Shown here: positions 35,975-47,093 of the stretch, one piece after another
Layout of the letters: each line of letters begins with the position of its first letter
How positions within the stretch are numbered: the stretch's first letter is position 1
Assembly: GCF_030272615.1 (NCBI RefSeq)
Contig: NC_081406.1
Coordinates: 172,802,861-172,866,860 of the forward strand
DNA: 64,000 nt
DNA from: Cryptomeria japonica
Lineage: Eukaryota; Streptophyta; Pinopsida; Cupressales; Cupressaceae
Reading direction: 5' to 3'
Translations under genes and position numbers: made by a program
The notes under the pieces: generated by a model
The model's database searches: none
What the model was told of the DNA's origin: nothing
What the model saw: only the letters and a program-made list of their open reading frames with translations

Positions 35975-36340
35975 ATATATGCTCCTCTATCTATGTATTT
36001 CCATATACACACATGTAACTATATACTATTTTGAACTACATATATATCTATATACATAAATATCTATGTCCATATGTCCCTCCATTTATGTAAACAACCA
36101 CATTTATATGTACCCTTGCATAAATGCACTACCCCATTTATATGTACCCTCGTATACCATTTCTATACATATAAGTATACAACCGCATCCATATACACCC
36201 TTGTACAAATGCACTTGGCCGAGGTGCGCTCCTTCTCATTAGGCCATCCATACAATATAATTCCCTATGTCTTCAATCAGCGGAGGAGGGTGGAGAACCA
36301 TTGGAAGGGAATTGGGGTTCTACCGGTTGAAGACTCTTCA
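35975..36340. repeat. palindromic module with its upstream unit, copy D
   Basis: Long copy matching 27,590-27,965, including the microsatellite-flanking text. It ends within GAAGACTCTTCA, exactly where a fragment of the helicase coding sequence begins (CACAAATCCCAAGG), so the boundary is a breakpoint. Confidence 0.75.
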
Positions 36341-36645
36341 CAAATCCCAAGGCCACTTTGTAAGTATTCCATACTATTTCACTCCTCCCTTTCAAAATGC
36401 CTCCCCAATTTACTTTGGACAAAGCAACAGTAGATATTGGAAAGACTGAAAAACAAGGGCTGACCTTCACTGCAATCTCACGACCGAAATCACTTCAAGA
36501 TCTAATAATAGACCCGCCTTTCAATTTTGAAAGGTACTTAAAATTACAAAGCAATGCTTATACAACTATTAGGAAGAAAGAAGAAAATAGATTGGTCACT
36601 CTCTCCAATCAGATTTCTGCATCGCCTCCCAATCATCCACTCTAA
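36339..36645 (+). pseudogene. second copy of the Helitron helicase 3' end
   Basis: Matches 32,431-32,640: first CACAAATCCCAAGGCC, then DKATVDIGKTEK, LTFTAISRPKSLQDLIIDPP and FNFERYLKLQSNAY. This copy keeps the family-typical reading through the C-terminal motif, which the main copy loses through a one-base insertion. It is interrupted by a 51-bp filler at 36,361-36,411. After TAA near 36,643 the match continues into non-coding tail sequence. It is too short to have a function and is a duplication by-product. Confidence 0.85.
36361..36411. repeat. 51-bp filler flanked by ACTTTG direct repeats
   Basis: The helicase fragment is broken by 51 bp nearly identical to 35,601-35,651 (TAAGTATTCCATACTATTTC in this copy). 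ACTTTG stands on both sides (36,355-36,360 and 36,412-36,417) but only once in the uninterrupted copy at 32,450. This looks like a templated insertion during break repair. Confidence 0.75.
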
Positions 36646-38684
36646 TTAGCAACAACATCAGGTATGCCACTCCACATTTTCACTTCCGCTTCTCCATTTT
36701 CCTTTTAAATTTCTGCACACTCTTCATTTTTACTATGCATGTGATAAATAACGTCAATTATTTTCTTGCAGGGTCCATTTAACTATTGTTCCACTACTTC
36801 CTGTTCATACATACACCAGCATTAAACACTTTTCTTCCTCCACTTGGCATTTCTACACACAACAACATTCAACCTTTGCCTCGCGTTATCAGGTATGCCA
36901 ACCATTTTATATATTGCCATCTCTTCGTATGGTCATTCCACATTTAATGATTCCACTACCCAATTTCCCCATACATTTTTTGCCTCCCATCTTTCAAACC
37001 ATTTTCCCTATCATAGACTAAGGTTGCTCAGTTATAAAACAATAGATGTGTTTGTCCTGGCATTTTCTTTAGTACGCAGGGCTAGCTATGAAAATGTTTC
37101 TAAAAAGGTATAGCTATTTATTTCTGTCAGGATGTACATTCTCGTTAACAAAGCATTAAATGATTTTTAGTTTAATCTTATTTTCAACTGTAAGAAATAG
37201 TTTAATAGAAAAAGTTCATCATTACTTTTTCCTGCAGTTGGGTAACTAAGTTTTGGACGAAGCAAAATTAGGTAGGTAAAATTTTGACCTTTTTTGGTTC
37301 TAAAGATGTTGTATCAATTATTGTAATCTCTGCAAATAGTGTAAGTATATTCCTTACTATTTTATTCACATCCAACTATGTTCTGTATAAGCTTATAGAA
37401 TGTCTTGCCGATGATGTTTAAGCTGCTCTGTTTGCTATTAGGGAGAGGACCTACAGAAACAGATTGGAGCTGCTTCATATATATAGTGCAACTAAAAATC
37501 CCAGCAGGTAATGGGGTAGAACCTATATCATCACTAATCTTATGTCAACTTCTAAACACTAATTTTGACAAAATAAATATTATGTTAAATATCAAAATGT
37601 TCCCTCCTACGAATCACTGTGCACAACCATCTATATGGCTATTCAATAAATTGACACATGCTACATTTAATAAGTTTGTTCTGGCAAACAGGTTTGAATT
37701 ACACCCATGTGCGCCACGAAAATCAACACTTGCAACGGCCATTTCTCATCACATACAAATGAAAAGTAACAACAACCTATCCTCTCTCTTTGCACTTCAA
37801 CTTTCATAAATTTAGCCCATATATTATTTATCTTCATGCTTCGAACGATTCTTCTATCTTTCACTTAAATATTTCTGCACCAATTTTTAATTTGAACAGA
37901 AATAAACATTACATTAAAGTAGAATTACTTCTCATTTCATATTTTCTCTTCCACAAAACTATAAAACTTTTAGGATTTATCAGAGTTTCTAAGTTATGTT
38001 CTTGCTTTGATTTCCAAACTTTCATAAATGACTCGTACATCACTTTGCTTCTCTAATTCCAGAATCATTTCCTCTACAAAATATAGTCATTTTAGCTAGG
38101 GTAAGGAAGATTAAACTAAGCATGTTCTCTAAAAGTTACAATATTCATTTTTTCTCTACCTTTCATCTATAATTTTAATATACAATTTATTGCACACTTT
38201 TACTCACTTCATTGGTTGCTTCCACCCTGCAGGATTGATTCTTCGGAACTCTTTCACTGTCTATAAGCCTTTTAAGGTTTCTTATACAGTTTCTTATTAA
38301 GGATTACACATCAGATGGTTCACTCTTAATAAGAGTTCCAAGATATATTCGACAACTTCTTATAAATTTTTATACAATATAATTAAAACCATCAACTACA
38401 ATAATGTTTCTAGATTATGTTCTCGCTTCAGATTGACTGCATATGATGTTGGATGTTTTATCTACTTCTACATTCTATTGCAAAATTGTCAGTGTTCTTC
38501 ATGCATTCCACTCTCAAAACTCATCCCGCAATTTCAAGCTTGCCTATCAGCAAACCGTTGCAAGCACTACTTCTGCAACTGCTAGTTTTATTTAGTTCTC
38601 AAAAAATAGACTTTTCTTTAAACTCATGTTGAATAAGTTTCTTTAATTTTGCATTAAATTAAAATATGTGCTATAAAAAGCATT
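36646..38684. other. second set of Helitron tail duplications, no gene
   Basis: Continues the duplicate of 32,640-35,600 in the same order with internal deletions, ending in the segment related to 33,905 and 35,490. No coding sequence is supported. A Helitron 3' end (a short hairpin then CTRR) was looked for by eye here without a convincing hit. Confidence 0.55.
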
Positions 38685-38700
38685 AGAAACATTCACTCTT
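38685..38700. repeat. 16-bp LINE target-site duplication, left copy
   Basis: AGAAACATTCACTCTT; repeated exactly at 40,465-40,480. Confidence 0.93.
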
Positions 38701-38973
38701 TTTTTTTTCTTTTTTTTTGATCGGTAATTTTTGGTATATATTGATTTCCAAGAAAAAGAGCTACAATAATTCGAGGCCATACAGATTTCAACATCAGCCC
38801 AAAAAACTAACAATCCTAGCCTACTATGAAGAGCGTTCAAGCTAAAACGGAAATAAAACCAGTACTATGCGTTTCTACACTAGATATTACAGTCATCCAT
38901 AAACTATTGTTTTTTTTTCAAAAAAACCAGCAAATAACAGAAAGCAAAAAAGGATTTTTAGCACCGTATCCAC

Positions 38974-39660
38974 TCAGTCGGTATCGCTCTGCTTCTCCTC
39001 CTCATCTGCAATGTTTGCTAGAGCTTTTCCTTTGGCTGCTTCGGTCTTCATCTTCGGGATGCAATCCAAATTCCCAAAGTTTGGGTCTCCCTCTAGGCTT
39101 GCTAAAAACTGGACCGCCCGCCCTTCCTCAAACCGCTCTCGCAGTTCTCTCCCCACCTCCATGCGTGCCACCACCTTGAGGGCTTTCGATACCTCATGTG
39201 TTCTTATTAGTCTGACACAGAGCTTCATGGCTTCCCAGCCTATGCGAGCTTGCTCTCTACATTGCTCCTTTATTCAATTCTCCAACCCTCGAACAAAGGG
39301 TAATATCTCCTCCTCAACATCTCCTTCCCGAATGTGGATTCCAGTCCGAGGGATCACCCACTCCAAAATGGAGTCAAGGTTGATCAAATAGTCCCCGTCA
39401 ATCAGCTTTGTCATAGTGAGCTTAATTTTTTCCACCTCAGGTTCAAATTCGCAAGCCCAGGCCATAATCAAGGAATAAACCTCCATATTCGTCCTGTATC
39501 TGAAGTGAATGTGCACCAACTCCTCCCCCAACATTAGACGCGCTACACTCCATAATTTCTCTTCCTTGTATTTGAAGAGTCCTTGCATTCTTTTGTCCGA
39601 CACCATTCCCAGAAAAGGAACCAGTTTCTTCTCTGTTCTTAGGGTAAAATTTGCCTCCAT
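38974..39660 (-). pseudogene. unrecognised ORF downstream of LINE RNase H
   Basis: One minus-strand frame of about 229 codons, from ATG at 39,660 to 38,974, broken by a single TGA right after VRGLEN. The first part (MEANFTLRTEKKLVPFLGMV, MQGLFKYKEEKLWSVARLML, VHIHFRYRTNMEVYSLIMAW) is mixed alpha/beta-like; the second (MKLCVRLIRTHEVSKALKVV, ARMEVGRELRERFEEGRAVQ) is helical and charged. I recognise no domain. It lies between RNase H and the poly(A) tail, so it belongs to the LINE transcript. It may be a lineage-specific third ORF or host sequence carried along. Confidence 0.55.
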
Positions 39661-40029
39661 TAAACCTGCTCAAACACTATTAACTCCACACACTACACTG
39701 CAAAGGACATAAACATCCTCATTAATCTGATTCTTTGATGATACATTGCTCATAAACCAAATAGAAATTCCTCCACCGTCGTTTGCGACGGGTCATAAAT
39801 GCATAATCAATGACATAAATGGAAAAAGATTTCACAGTAGATTTACTGTCCTCCACCATTGTCTTGAATAGATACTTTGCACTCGATAACTGCCTCATTA
39901 ATTGCAGTGCCTTTGAAAAGGCGTACTTGTCCTTACGGGCTGTCTTGCGTGCTTATTGATTTTTGCTTCTAGGACTGCATTAATTCCACTTCCACCACTT
40001 GGCCATTTGGCTTGTCATGTCACATCCGA

Positions 40030-40455
40030 TGTTGGATAGGAGGTCTGCCACTGCATTGGCACCTCACTTGACATGGGAGACTTGAAACTCCTCAAAGGAG
40101 TTGATTTTTTCTCAGATGATCTCCACCCAATGGGATAATTTCCATGAGGGAGTGTTACCCTTCGTTATTGCATTGATAATCACTTGGGAGTCTCCTTCCA
40201 GGTGCAACTTTGAGATTTTCATATTTATAGCCAATTCAGTGGCCATTAGTGCAGCCTGTACCTTTGCTTCGTTACTTGTTCCATCATGCAATCGCTTTGC
40301 ACCCTTGAAAAGGATGAACCCTTTGTCATTTCTTGCGACTACTCCCACTCCTGAGGTTCCCAAATTTCCCCTAGATGCCCCATCAAAGTTTATTTTTATC
40401 CACTCCTTAGTTGGCGGTTCCCATTTAACCTCTTCTTTTTCTAAATGGGGGTTAA
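40030..40455 (-). pseudogene. LINE RNase H domain
   Basis: A plant-type RNase H, as found at the C-terminus of some plant LINE polyproteins. On the minus strand: WIKINFDGASRGNLGTSGVG, NEAKVQAALMATELA, LHLEGDSQVIINAI. The catalytic acidic residues of the first three motifs are visible (Asp in FDGAS, Glu in NEAK, Asp in EGDS). The TGA near 40,110 and another after VSHVK interrupt the reading before GANAVADLLSNIGCD, the last conserved motif. The latter TGA probably was an Arg codon (CGA). Confidence 0.88.
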
Positions 40456-40464
40456 CCCTTAGAG

Positions 40465-40480
40465 AGAAACATTCACTCTT
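40465..40480. repeat. 16-bp LINE target-site duplication, right copy
   Basis: AGAAACATTCACTCTT, identical to 38,685-38,700. Confidence 0.93.
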
Positions 40481-41990
40481 TATTTATAAGGTATTACTTT
40501 TAATTTTAAATAATAGCATAATTTGCTTTAACTTTTTTAAACATAGTTTTTATATTTCATTTTATTATATTAAAAAAAACTTTTCTTTAATATTTATTAA
40601 ATTTTAAATCTTGTCTATTTATATATATAGAAAAAAGGTTAATTGCAGTACAAAAATAGACTTATTATTTTTTTATAATAAAAATATTATTTAACATGAT
40701 GTAAAAGTAAACAAGTCATAATTATAATATATGAATCTAATAAAAATTAAATTAAAATGGGTTGCAACATGGATGCTATAAAGTGTTTATGCTAATATCA
40801 TATCACATTATCTTATAAAAATATTCACGTTTATTTTATTTCTCCGTGAATTAGATAATTAAACTACACCTATATATACTCACCTCCAACTTAAAATTTA
40901 CTATCCAAATTATCGGAAGAATTAAATGCAATTTGTTTATTTAATAGTCTATTTCCTTCCATCACAAATAATGAAAAAAAAAAATCATATTTTAAAAAAC
41001 ACCTTGTCTCTATCCAATGAATGATTACCTTATATGTAATTGGATTAGATATACATATCTTCAATGATAAGAACACCAACTTTGTCTTGAATGTTTTTCA
41101 TCTTTCTAAATCTTCTTTCTTAAACTTGTTCTAGACACCCATGAGATTTGTAGTGGAGTGTTTGTGTGAATGGAGATGGTTATGGAGATATTCTTGCAAT
41201 GACTAATTCAAATGTCATTGCCGGTGATGATGATTTGAAAATTGCATGTATGTTTTAAGCAATTGCCAAAAACACTTCTCTGTCTATAGAGTCTCTAGCT
41301 TCATGTCCTTGAAAGAGAAATCATAATTTTAATAATTTTGAAAGGCAACATTAGATATAAATGATAATTGTAAAGAAATCACATGAAATTGTATTTAATT
41401 TATTGTTCTATTAATTAGACAATTAAATTAATCTTGTGTACTCGCCTCCAAATTAAAATATACTTTGAAATTGTAATAAGAATCAAATACAGTTCTTTTA
41501 TTTAATAGTTTACTTCCTTCAACGATAAATAAAAAGAAATAATCATTTTTTTTTAAGATTCAATGGAATGATTACCTATATGTGTGGATATCTTCAATCA
41601 TAATTACACCACCTTTGTCTTATAACTTTTTTCACGTTGTAAGTCTCCTTTCTAAGGCTTGTCCTCCACCCCTATGGAATTATGTAATAGAGTATTTATA
41701 TGAATGGAAATGGTTAGGAGTATGATTGCAACAATAAGTCTAAATATTATTGAGAGTGATGATTAGACTTATTTGAAAATTACCGCTTACCAAAAAAACA
41801 CTCAAAGAGAACATGTAAATCACCTTCATGCCTTAAAGGACAATCATAATTTCGAAAGAATTAAACTTGCAAGACTGACCAAAAATACCTAATAACATAA
41901 ATATTAAACAAACAAAACTTTAAACATCATATTCAAATATCAAAACTAATAACAACGTTTTTATCTTTGTAACAGTTCTTTGCTTTTTTC
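40481..41990. repeat. AT-rich stretch with a diverged tandem duplication (~0.57 kb)
   Basis: About 40,830-41,300 and 41,395-41,800 share ordered phrases (AATTAGA-AATTAAA, TTTATTTAATAGT, GATTACC, ATGGA-ATGGTTA, GATGATTAGA-type) with many substitutions. No gene is supported. Confidence 0.55.
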
Positions 41991-43380
41991 CCTTTGCTTT
42001 TTTTCAATATTTTAAATTTAGTTCATATCCAACCGAACGGCTACATGGCGCGTGTGGGGGATTTGCATATCCTTATGAGCGTACCTTCCAGTGCCTTCGA
42101 ATTTATTTTTTTTCGTTTCTGGAGGCTCCGTTTGCGGGTGCACCTAATGCTTTACCTGCAAGGAATGTTGAGGTCCTGCACGGCAAGGGCAAGCACTAAT
42201 TATTTCTCGTTTCCAGAGGCTCCGTTCGCAAAGCGCCTCATGCTTTGCCATGGCATCCAATCGCTGAAGAGCTGCTCAATTGGGGTTTCAAGAGCTGAAC
42301 GCCGAGCTCCGTGATACAGTTTCTGCAGCTGTTTATCTATTTTCTTCTTTATTGCCCTTCCGCACTTGCTTTGTAAAAGAGGGGGACCGCACTTTCAACA
42401 ATGCCAAAGGAGCATTTAAAGGTTTCTGAATATCAGGTATGAAGAATTTTTTGTGTATTTACATATATTTAAATGATGGAATTTTTTCCCTATTAGATTC
42501 ATTGTCGTAGGTATCTGGGTTTATGAGTTATGGGCATGTCTATTCTTCTTTCTATTTATGTTCTTTGAAAATCTCTCGCTAAATTTCCCTGTAATTTATG
42601 GCCACTGACATTGCTTAATTGTTTTTCTTTTCCAGAGGCTCTGTTTGCGTGAGCATCTCATGCTTTGCAAGGTCACGCAAAAATTAGAGAGCACGGAGGA
42701 TGCCGTGTGGGCTGTGCAATGAATGTTGAGGTCCTCCACGGCAAATACGGCTTCTGGGTAATCTCTGTCAATGTTGCCGCTAGTTAGAATCTGAAGAAGG
42801 GTTTGAGAATCTGAAGGATGGCAAAGGGGCATTTACAGCTTTATGGATATGAGGTATGAATATTTTTTGTGCATTTATATGTATTTAAATGATTGCATTC
42901 GTGATATAAGCCTATTTTTCCTTTTATAATCTATAGCCACGGTTGTTCTTTCTATTCGTGTTCTTGGAAATCTATAGTTAAATTTCCCTTTAATCTATGG
43001 ATATTGAGATCTGTTTTTCAGAGTTCTAGAGTCTTACGATTATCCGTTCTCTTCTTCTTTCTCAATATTTTGGCTAATTTTACTTTCTGCTAAATCTGGA
43101 TTATTGCCATTCATATGATATATGTCTTTCTGTTCCTTTTTAATTTGCAGTATTAGATAGTTTCTTCTTTCTCAATATTTTGGCTAATTTTATTTTCTGG
43201 TAAAATCTGGATCATTGGCATTCAGATTATATACGTCTTTCTGTTCCTTTTTAATTTGCAGTATTAGATAGTCAGTCAATTTGCACAACTTTGAGATTGC
43301 CAATGACTTTCTTTCCCTTATTAATTTGCAATTTATTGTTGCAGAAGTGTTTCTGCAACACTGATTCTTTAGTTTTTTCG
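41991..43380 (+). other. two related exon-like segments, function unknown
   Basis: About 42,115-42,450 and 42,620-42,870 share CAGAGGCTC-GT-TGCG, CTCATGCTTTGC, GAATGTTGAGGTCCT-CACGGCAA and GG-GCATTTA-AG-TTT, and then end in similar sequence after AGGTATGAA. They are richer in GC and CpG than the surroundings. The reading frames differ and contain stops, so they could be duplicated untranslated exons or an old repeat. The AGGTATGAA junctions look like splice donors. Confidence 0.4.
43051..43270. repeat. 110-bp tandem duplication
   Basis: Two adjacent ~110-bp units, each starting CTTCTTTCTCAATATTTTGG and ending TTTAATTTGCAGTATTAGAT, with a few substitutions. Each unit ends with a splice-acceptor-like TTGCAG. 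Confidence 0.85.
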
Positions 43381-43399
43381 CCTACCCACTATTTTCGAA

Positions 43400-43502
43400 G
43401 CAGAGGACCGCGGCAAATATGACTGCCACCTGGGAATGCAGAAGAACAAATCGGGCGCCTTTGATGGGCACATGGTGCGGAACTCTGGAGCGGATCAATG
43501 TG
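43400..43502 (+). other. exon-like segment, first copy
   Basis: A GC-rich segment ending at ATCAATGTG/GTATGT. One frame stays open in both this copy and the one at 47,094: KYDC-L-MQKNKS, then G-MV, GADQC. The alternative frame here starts MTATWECRRTNRAPLMGTW but is stopped in the second copy. Shared openness favours the KYDC frame as once coding. I do not recognise the family. Confidence 0.4.
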
Positions 43503-43910
43503 GTATGTTCTTTAAATCTTTTTTAGGATAATATACAGACAAAATAATTATTACCTGATACAATTTATTCCTGTACTCTCATCTGTAATAAAGGGAAAAG
43601 ACTATCCCATGTATGCATAAATTTGCATGATTTTCCTTTTTTATTTATTTATATGATTCGTGTATATTGAAAGTTTAAGTTGAAATGTACGTAACGAGTA
43701 TTTGCAGAGTACAAATTTTCACTTTGAACTCTGATGTGCATTTAGTATTTGCACAGAGTACAATTGTGTATTTTGATATAGTGTTCTTGATGGCTGAAAC
43801 TATTTGTAAGTGAAGGCATATAATGCTAGGTTTCTTTATTTTCTTTTTATTGTTTTTCTTTAAAAGTATCATTTTATTTCTATATCACTACATTATCCCA
43901 TTTTTTCTAT

Positions 43911-44465
43911 TTCCTAATGTTTTTTTTTGTTTTCGGTTTTTTCAAGTCTTTTTCTCTATTTTTTTTTGTTAGATCTTTTTTCCATTATCTCTTCTCTATC
44001 TTTTCTTTTTTATTTTCCTTTTCTAACATCTGCCCATTGTTTTCCCTCTTTCTATCAATGTTCTCTATCTTTGATAAGATCTCTTTCCACTTCTCTCATT
44101 CAGTCTCTAGCCCCCTCTCCATTTTTTCCTTACATTCATTTTCTTTATTTTACTTTCTACTTGTGTTTCTTTCTTTTCCTTTTGACTCCTTTCTCTCTTT
44201 CATGATTTTTTGGTCTCTATAATTTTATTTTATGTCTCTTAGTTTATCCCCTTCTTTCTCCCTTCCACCCATACCTCAATTTTTTATTTCTTGTATCTTT
44301 TTGAGCTTCTATCTTTTATTTTTATTTTATTTTTGTATATTTTTTCCTTTCTACTTGAGTGTGTCTTTTATTCTTTTCTATCTTTCTCTTTATTGCTATC
44401 TCCCCCTCATTCTTTATTCCTTGGATATATTTTTCTTTCATTCTTTCTTTCTCTCTCTTTTTAGA
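43911..44465. repeat. polypyrimidine-rich tract
   Basis: More than 500 bp of mostly T and C on the plus strand. The 92-110-aa Phe/Ser/Leu-rich ORFs here follow from composition. A similar tract follows the second exon-like copy at 47,390-48,105. Confidence 0.8.
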
Positions 44466-44947
44466 ACTTGGACCCTTCACATCAAACCTTGCCCATTGAA
44501 AGCCTATACTATAAACAATGAAACAATGAAACTAGAACTTGTGACACTAGACGTTAAACCCTAGACTTTATACTCTAGTGTGTAGAATGTAGATCATATA
44601 CCCTAAATCTTAGAATTTGAACATTGAGACCTAAAACATGAAGCTGAGACCTTGGAAATTTGATCCTTGACACTAACACTTTTGATTCAAAAGTGTGCAT
44701 TCTAGACTATGAAATCTCTATGCAAAAACCTTGAAACCAAGACAAGGACCGCAAACGTAAGTATCCTACATATATGTATGCAATTGACATTGTGAAATTG
44801 AAGCCAATTATTCTTGCATATAAATTTTAAGATTCTATTTGGCTTTGCTCAAATTTCCAATAGATAGTGTTAGGTTTAATGCTTGTGATTATGACAACTC
44901 TCTATAAGAGGTAAAAATGGTGTTGGAATGTTGATGAAATAGGAGAG
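44466..44947. other. low-complexity non-coding stretch
   Basis: Contains scattered AAACCCTA, CCCTAAAT and CTTAGAA words resembling degraded plant telomere-type repeat (CCCTAAA), but no ordered array. No gene seen. Confidence 0.5.
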
Positions 44948-45430
44948 TCTGGGTAAAAGATGTGCTTAGGATCAATATGGGTGTAGAAATGAAGTGATTT
45001 AGAGGAAAGAGAGATTCTTGATACTTTGGGAACTTGCAATCTGTTCTTAGTTCCCGTTGAAATTCTAATAAGTAATTTAAGATGTCTGTGTACATGATGC
45101 ATCTGTAACAATTGAGGCTTGGGGAGGTAGAACCTCTAACAAGTTCCCATTCATCTCGACACCTTTAACATTTGTGTTTAAAATATCTATTAGAAGTGGT
45201 GGTTCAAAGGTTTGGGTAATAGATGCCCTTAGCATCAATATGGGTCTAGAAATGAAGTGATTTAGAGGAAATAGAGGTTCTCGATACCTTGGGAACCTGC
45301 AATCTGTTCTTAGTTCCTATTGAAATCCTAATAAGTAATTTAAAATATTTGTGTAAGGGATGCATCTATAACAATTGAGGCTTGGGGAGGCAAAACCTCT
45401 GGCAAGTTCCCATTCATCCCAACACATCTT
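44948..45430. repeat. 263-bp-spaced tandem duplication
   Basis: Two copies (about 44,948-45,170 and 45,211-45,430) carry ATCAATATGGGT, AGAAATGAAGTGATTTAGAG, CAATCTGTTCTTAGTTCC, CAATTGAGGCTTGGGGAGG and AAGTTCCCATTCATC at a constant 263-bp offset. Confidence 0.85.
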
Positions 45431-47090
45431 AACTTTTGCTTAATCTATCTATATGAGAAATGGAGGTTTGAAGGTCATTTGGAACAATCAAGGATTGTAG
45501 GTAGAGTAGGAATCGAAATAGATTTTCATTTTTTTATTAAAATTCAGATTTTAAAATAGTGACAAGGAATAACAACATGAAGCTGATGATTAAAAGAACT
45601 ATCTAGGTTTTGAAATCCAACTAACATCACTTTAACTTTTGATAAAGATTTGTCTTGGGCAACATGTTTTTTTGTTAATTTACTTGGAAAAGAGAAACTA
45701 AAATTTGGTAAATGTGTGAATTTATGTTTGAAAATCTTATAAATTTACCATTTAAATCCACCACCCTAAAAACTAAAGATTAATACATAAATTTTACCTA
45801 GATGCATATTTTATTCTAAAACCTTACCACTAGAAACTTCCATGTCAAACAATTTAACCCAAAATTCAATAAAACTCCCAACTTATTTGTTTTCATAAAT
45901 CTCTTGACAAAGAAATTGAACTTTTAAAATATACCAAAGTAGAATAGGTATTTTGACCTTAAACACTTGTTACATTAGTGAAGTAGCACTAGGAACATCC
46001 CCATTAAAGGATTATATACTATTTGTTATGGGTTTTGAGATATAATAATTTTTGTTAATCTCGAGGAGTTGGATAGCTATTCCTAGGATTTTGATTGACA
46101 AAATGAATAATTTCAGTCTACAAGAGATGCAAAATTTGAAGATTAGGAGATACTTAATACAAGGGTTTTAATGCAAAAGTCTAAAATTTGATGAGTTGAA
46201 AAATGGTGCTAACAATCCCACATCATAGAATTTGGACTTTGAAACCTAAAAATTGGTCTTGGGTCTAAGGGTTCAAAATATAGATTTATTGGTCTAGGAT
46301 TGATGGTGCAAAGTCGATGTTCTAGGAGTCCTATATCTATAGCTTAGGGTAAAAAATTGTTAGTTTCAGGGTCCATGGTCTTCGGTCTTATGTTTCAAGT
46401 TGTAGTTCTCTTGGTTTAGGATCTAAGGTGCAAGGTGTTTATTGTAAGAATCCAATGTCCGTAGTGTAGGGTTTAATATCTTAACTTTAGGGTCCATGGC
46501 TTTTGATATATTTTTGAAGGGCTAAGGTCCAAGTTTTAGGTTTCAATGTCCAAATTCTAAGATGTGGATTGTTCGGCCCATTTTTGAGCTCGTCAAATTT
46601 TAAAATTTTGCATTAAAACCTTTATGTTGAGTATTTCCTAAATAAAAAGGTTTCTAATCTTCTTCAATTTTTTGATCTCTTGTTATTTTAGAATAGAATC
46701 ATTCATTGCATCAAGCAAACCTAAAACTAGATTGTGCAAACTAGTGTTAGGTCTACTTGATCTAACAGTTGAAACCCTAAACCACATTGTCCATGTTGAA
46801 ACTTACACTTAAGATACTAGACTAAAACCTTTCACCCTTACATGCATCCTAAATTCAAGATCCTAAATCTTGAAAACTAGGCATTGGACCTAAGATTGGA
46901 AATCATTGATCATGATCCTCAACGTTGGAGCCAAGATCTTGTAGACTTGTCTATAGACATAATACCTTAGAGCTTGGACTTTTAACCCTTTATTCTAGAG
47001 TTTGTACCTTAGATCTTAGACCCCTGCATTCACCACTCTCATTGCCCTGGGGCCTAGACATTTTGTTCTATTGTTTACTTCTTAATTGTA
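45431..47090. repeat. low-complexity stretch, first version of a thrice-used segment
   Basis: No gene. About 46,110-46,620 (GGAGATACTTAATACAAGGG, TTAGAATTTGGAC-type phrases, GGTCTAGGAT, TTTTAGGTTTCAAT) recurs at about 51,835-52,340 and 55,250-55,770 in the same order. The words GGTCTAAGG and GGTTTAGGAT resemble decayed TTTAGGG repeats. 46,740-47,040 has the complementary CCCTAAAC-type words. Confidence 0.6.
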
Positions 47091-47093
47091 GTC

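Larger units (their letters stand above)
38701..40464 (-). mobile_element. 5'-truncated LINE (L1-like with RNase H)
   Basis: A non-LTR retrotransposon read on the minus strand. It ends in a poly(A) tail (T-runs at 38,701-38,719 on the plus strand) and is bracketed by a perfect 16-bp duplication, the signature of target-primed reverse transcription. Only the last 1.76 kb was inserted: RNase H at the 5' side, then a further ORF and a 3' tail. The reverse transcriptase and endonuclease are missing. Perfect duplication suggests moderate age, while in-frame stops show decay. Confidence 0.93.

Noticed and set aside
32641-38684. Helitron 3' terminus
   Set aside because: Several CTAG/CTAA ends exist, but none with a convincing GC-rich hairpin about 10 bp upstream and none that I could confirm against another copy.
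43917-44564. Hydrophobic, transmembrane-like ORFs of 92-110 residues
   Set aside because: The T/C-rich tract gives Phe/Ser/Leu in every frame; there is no codon structure or start context.
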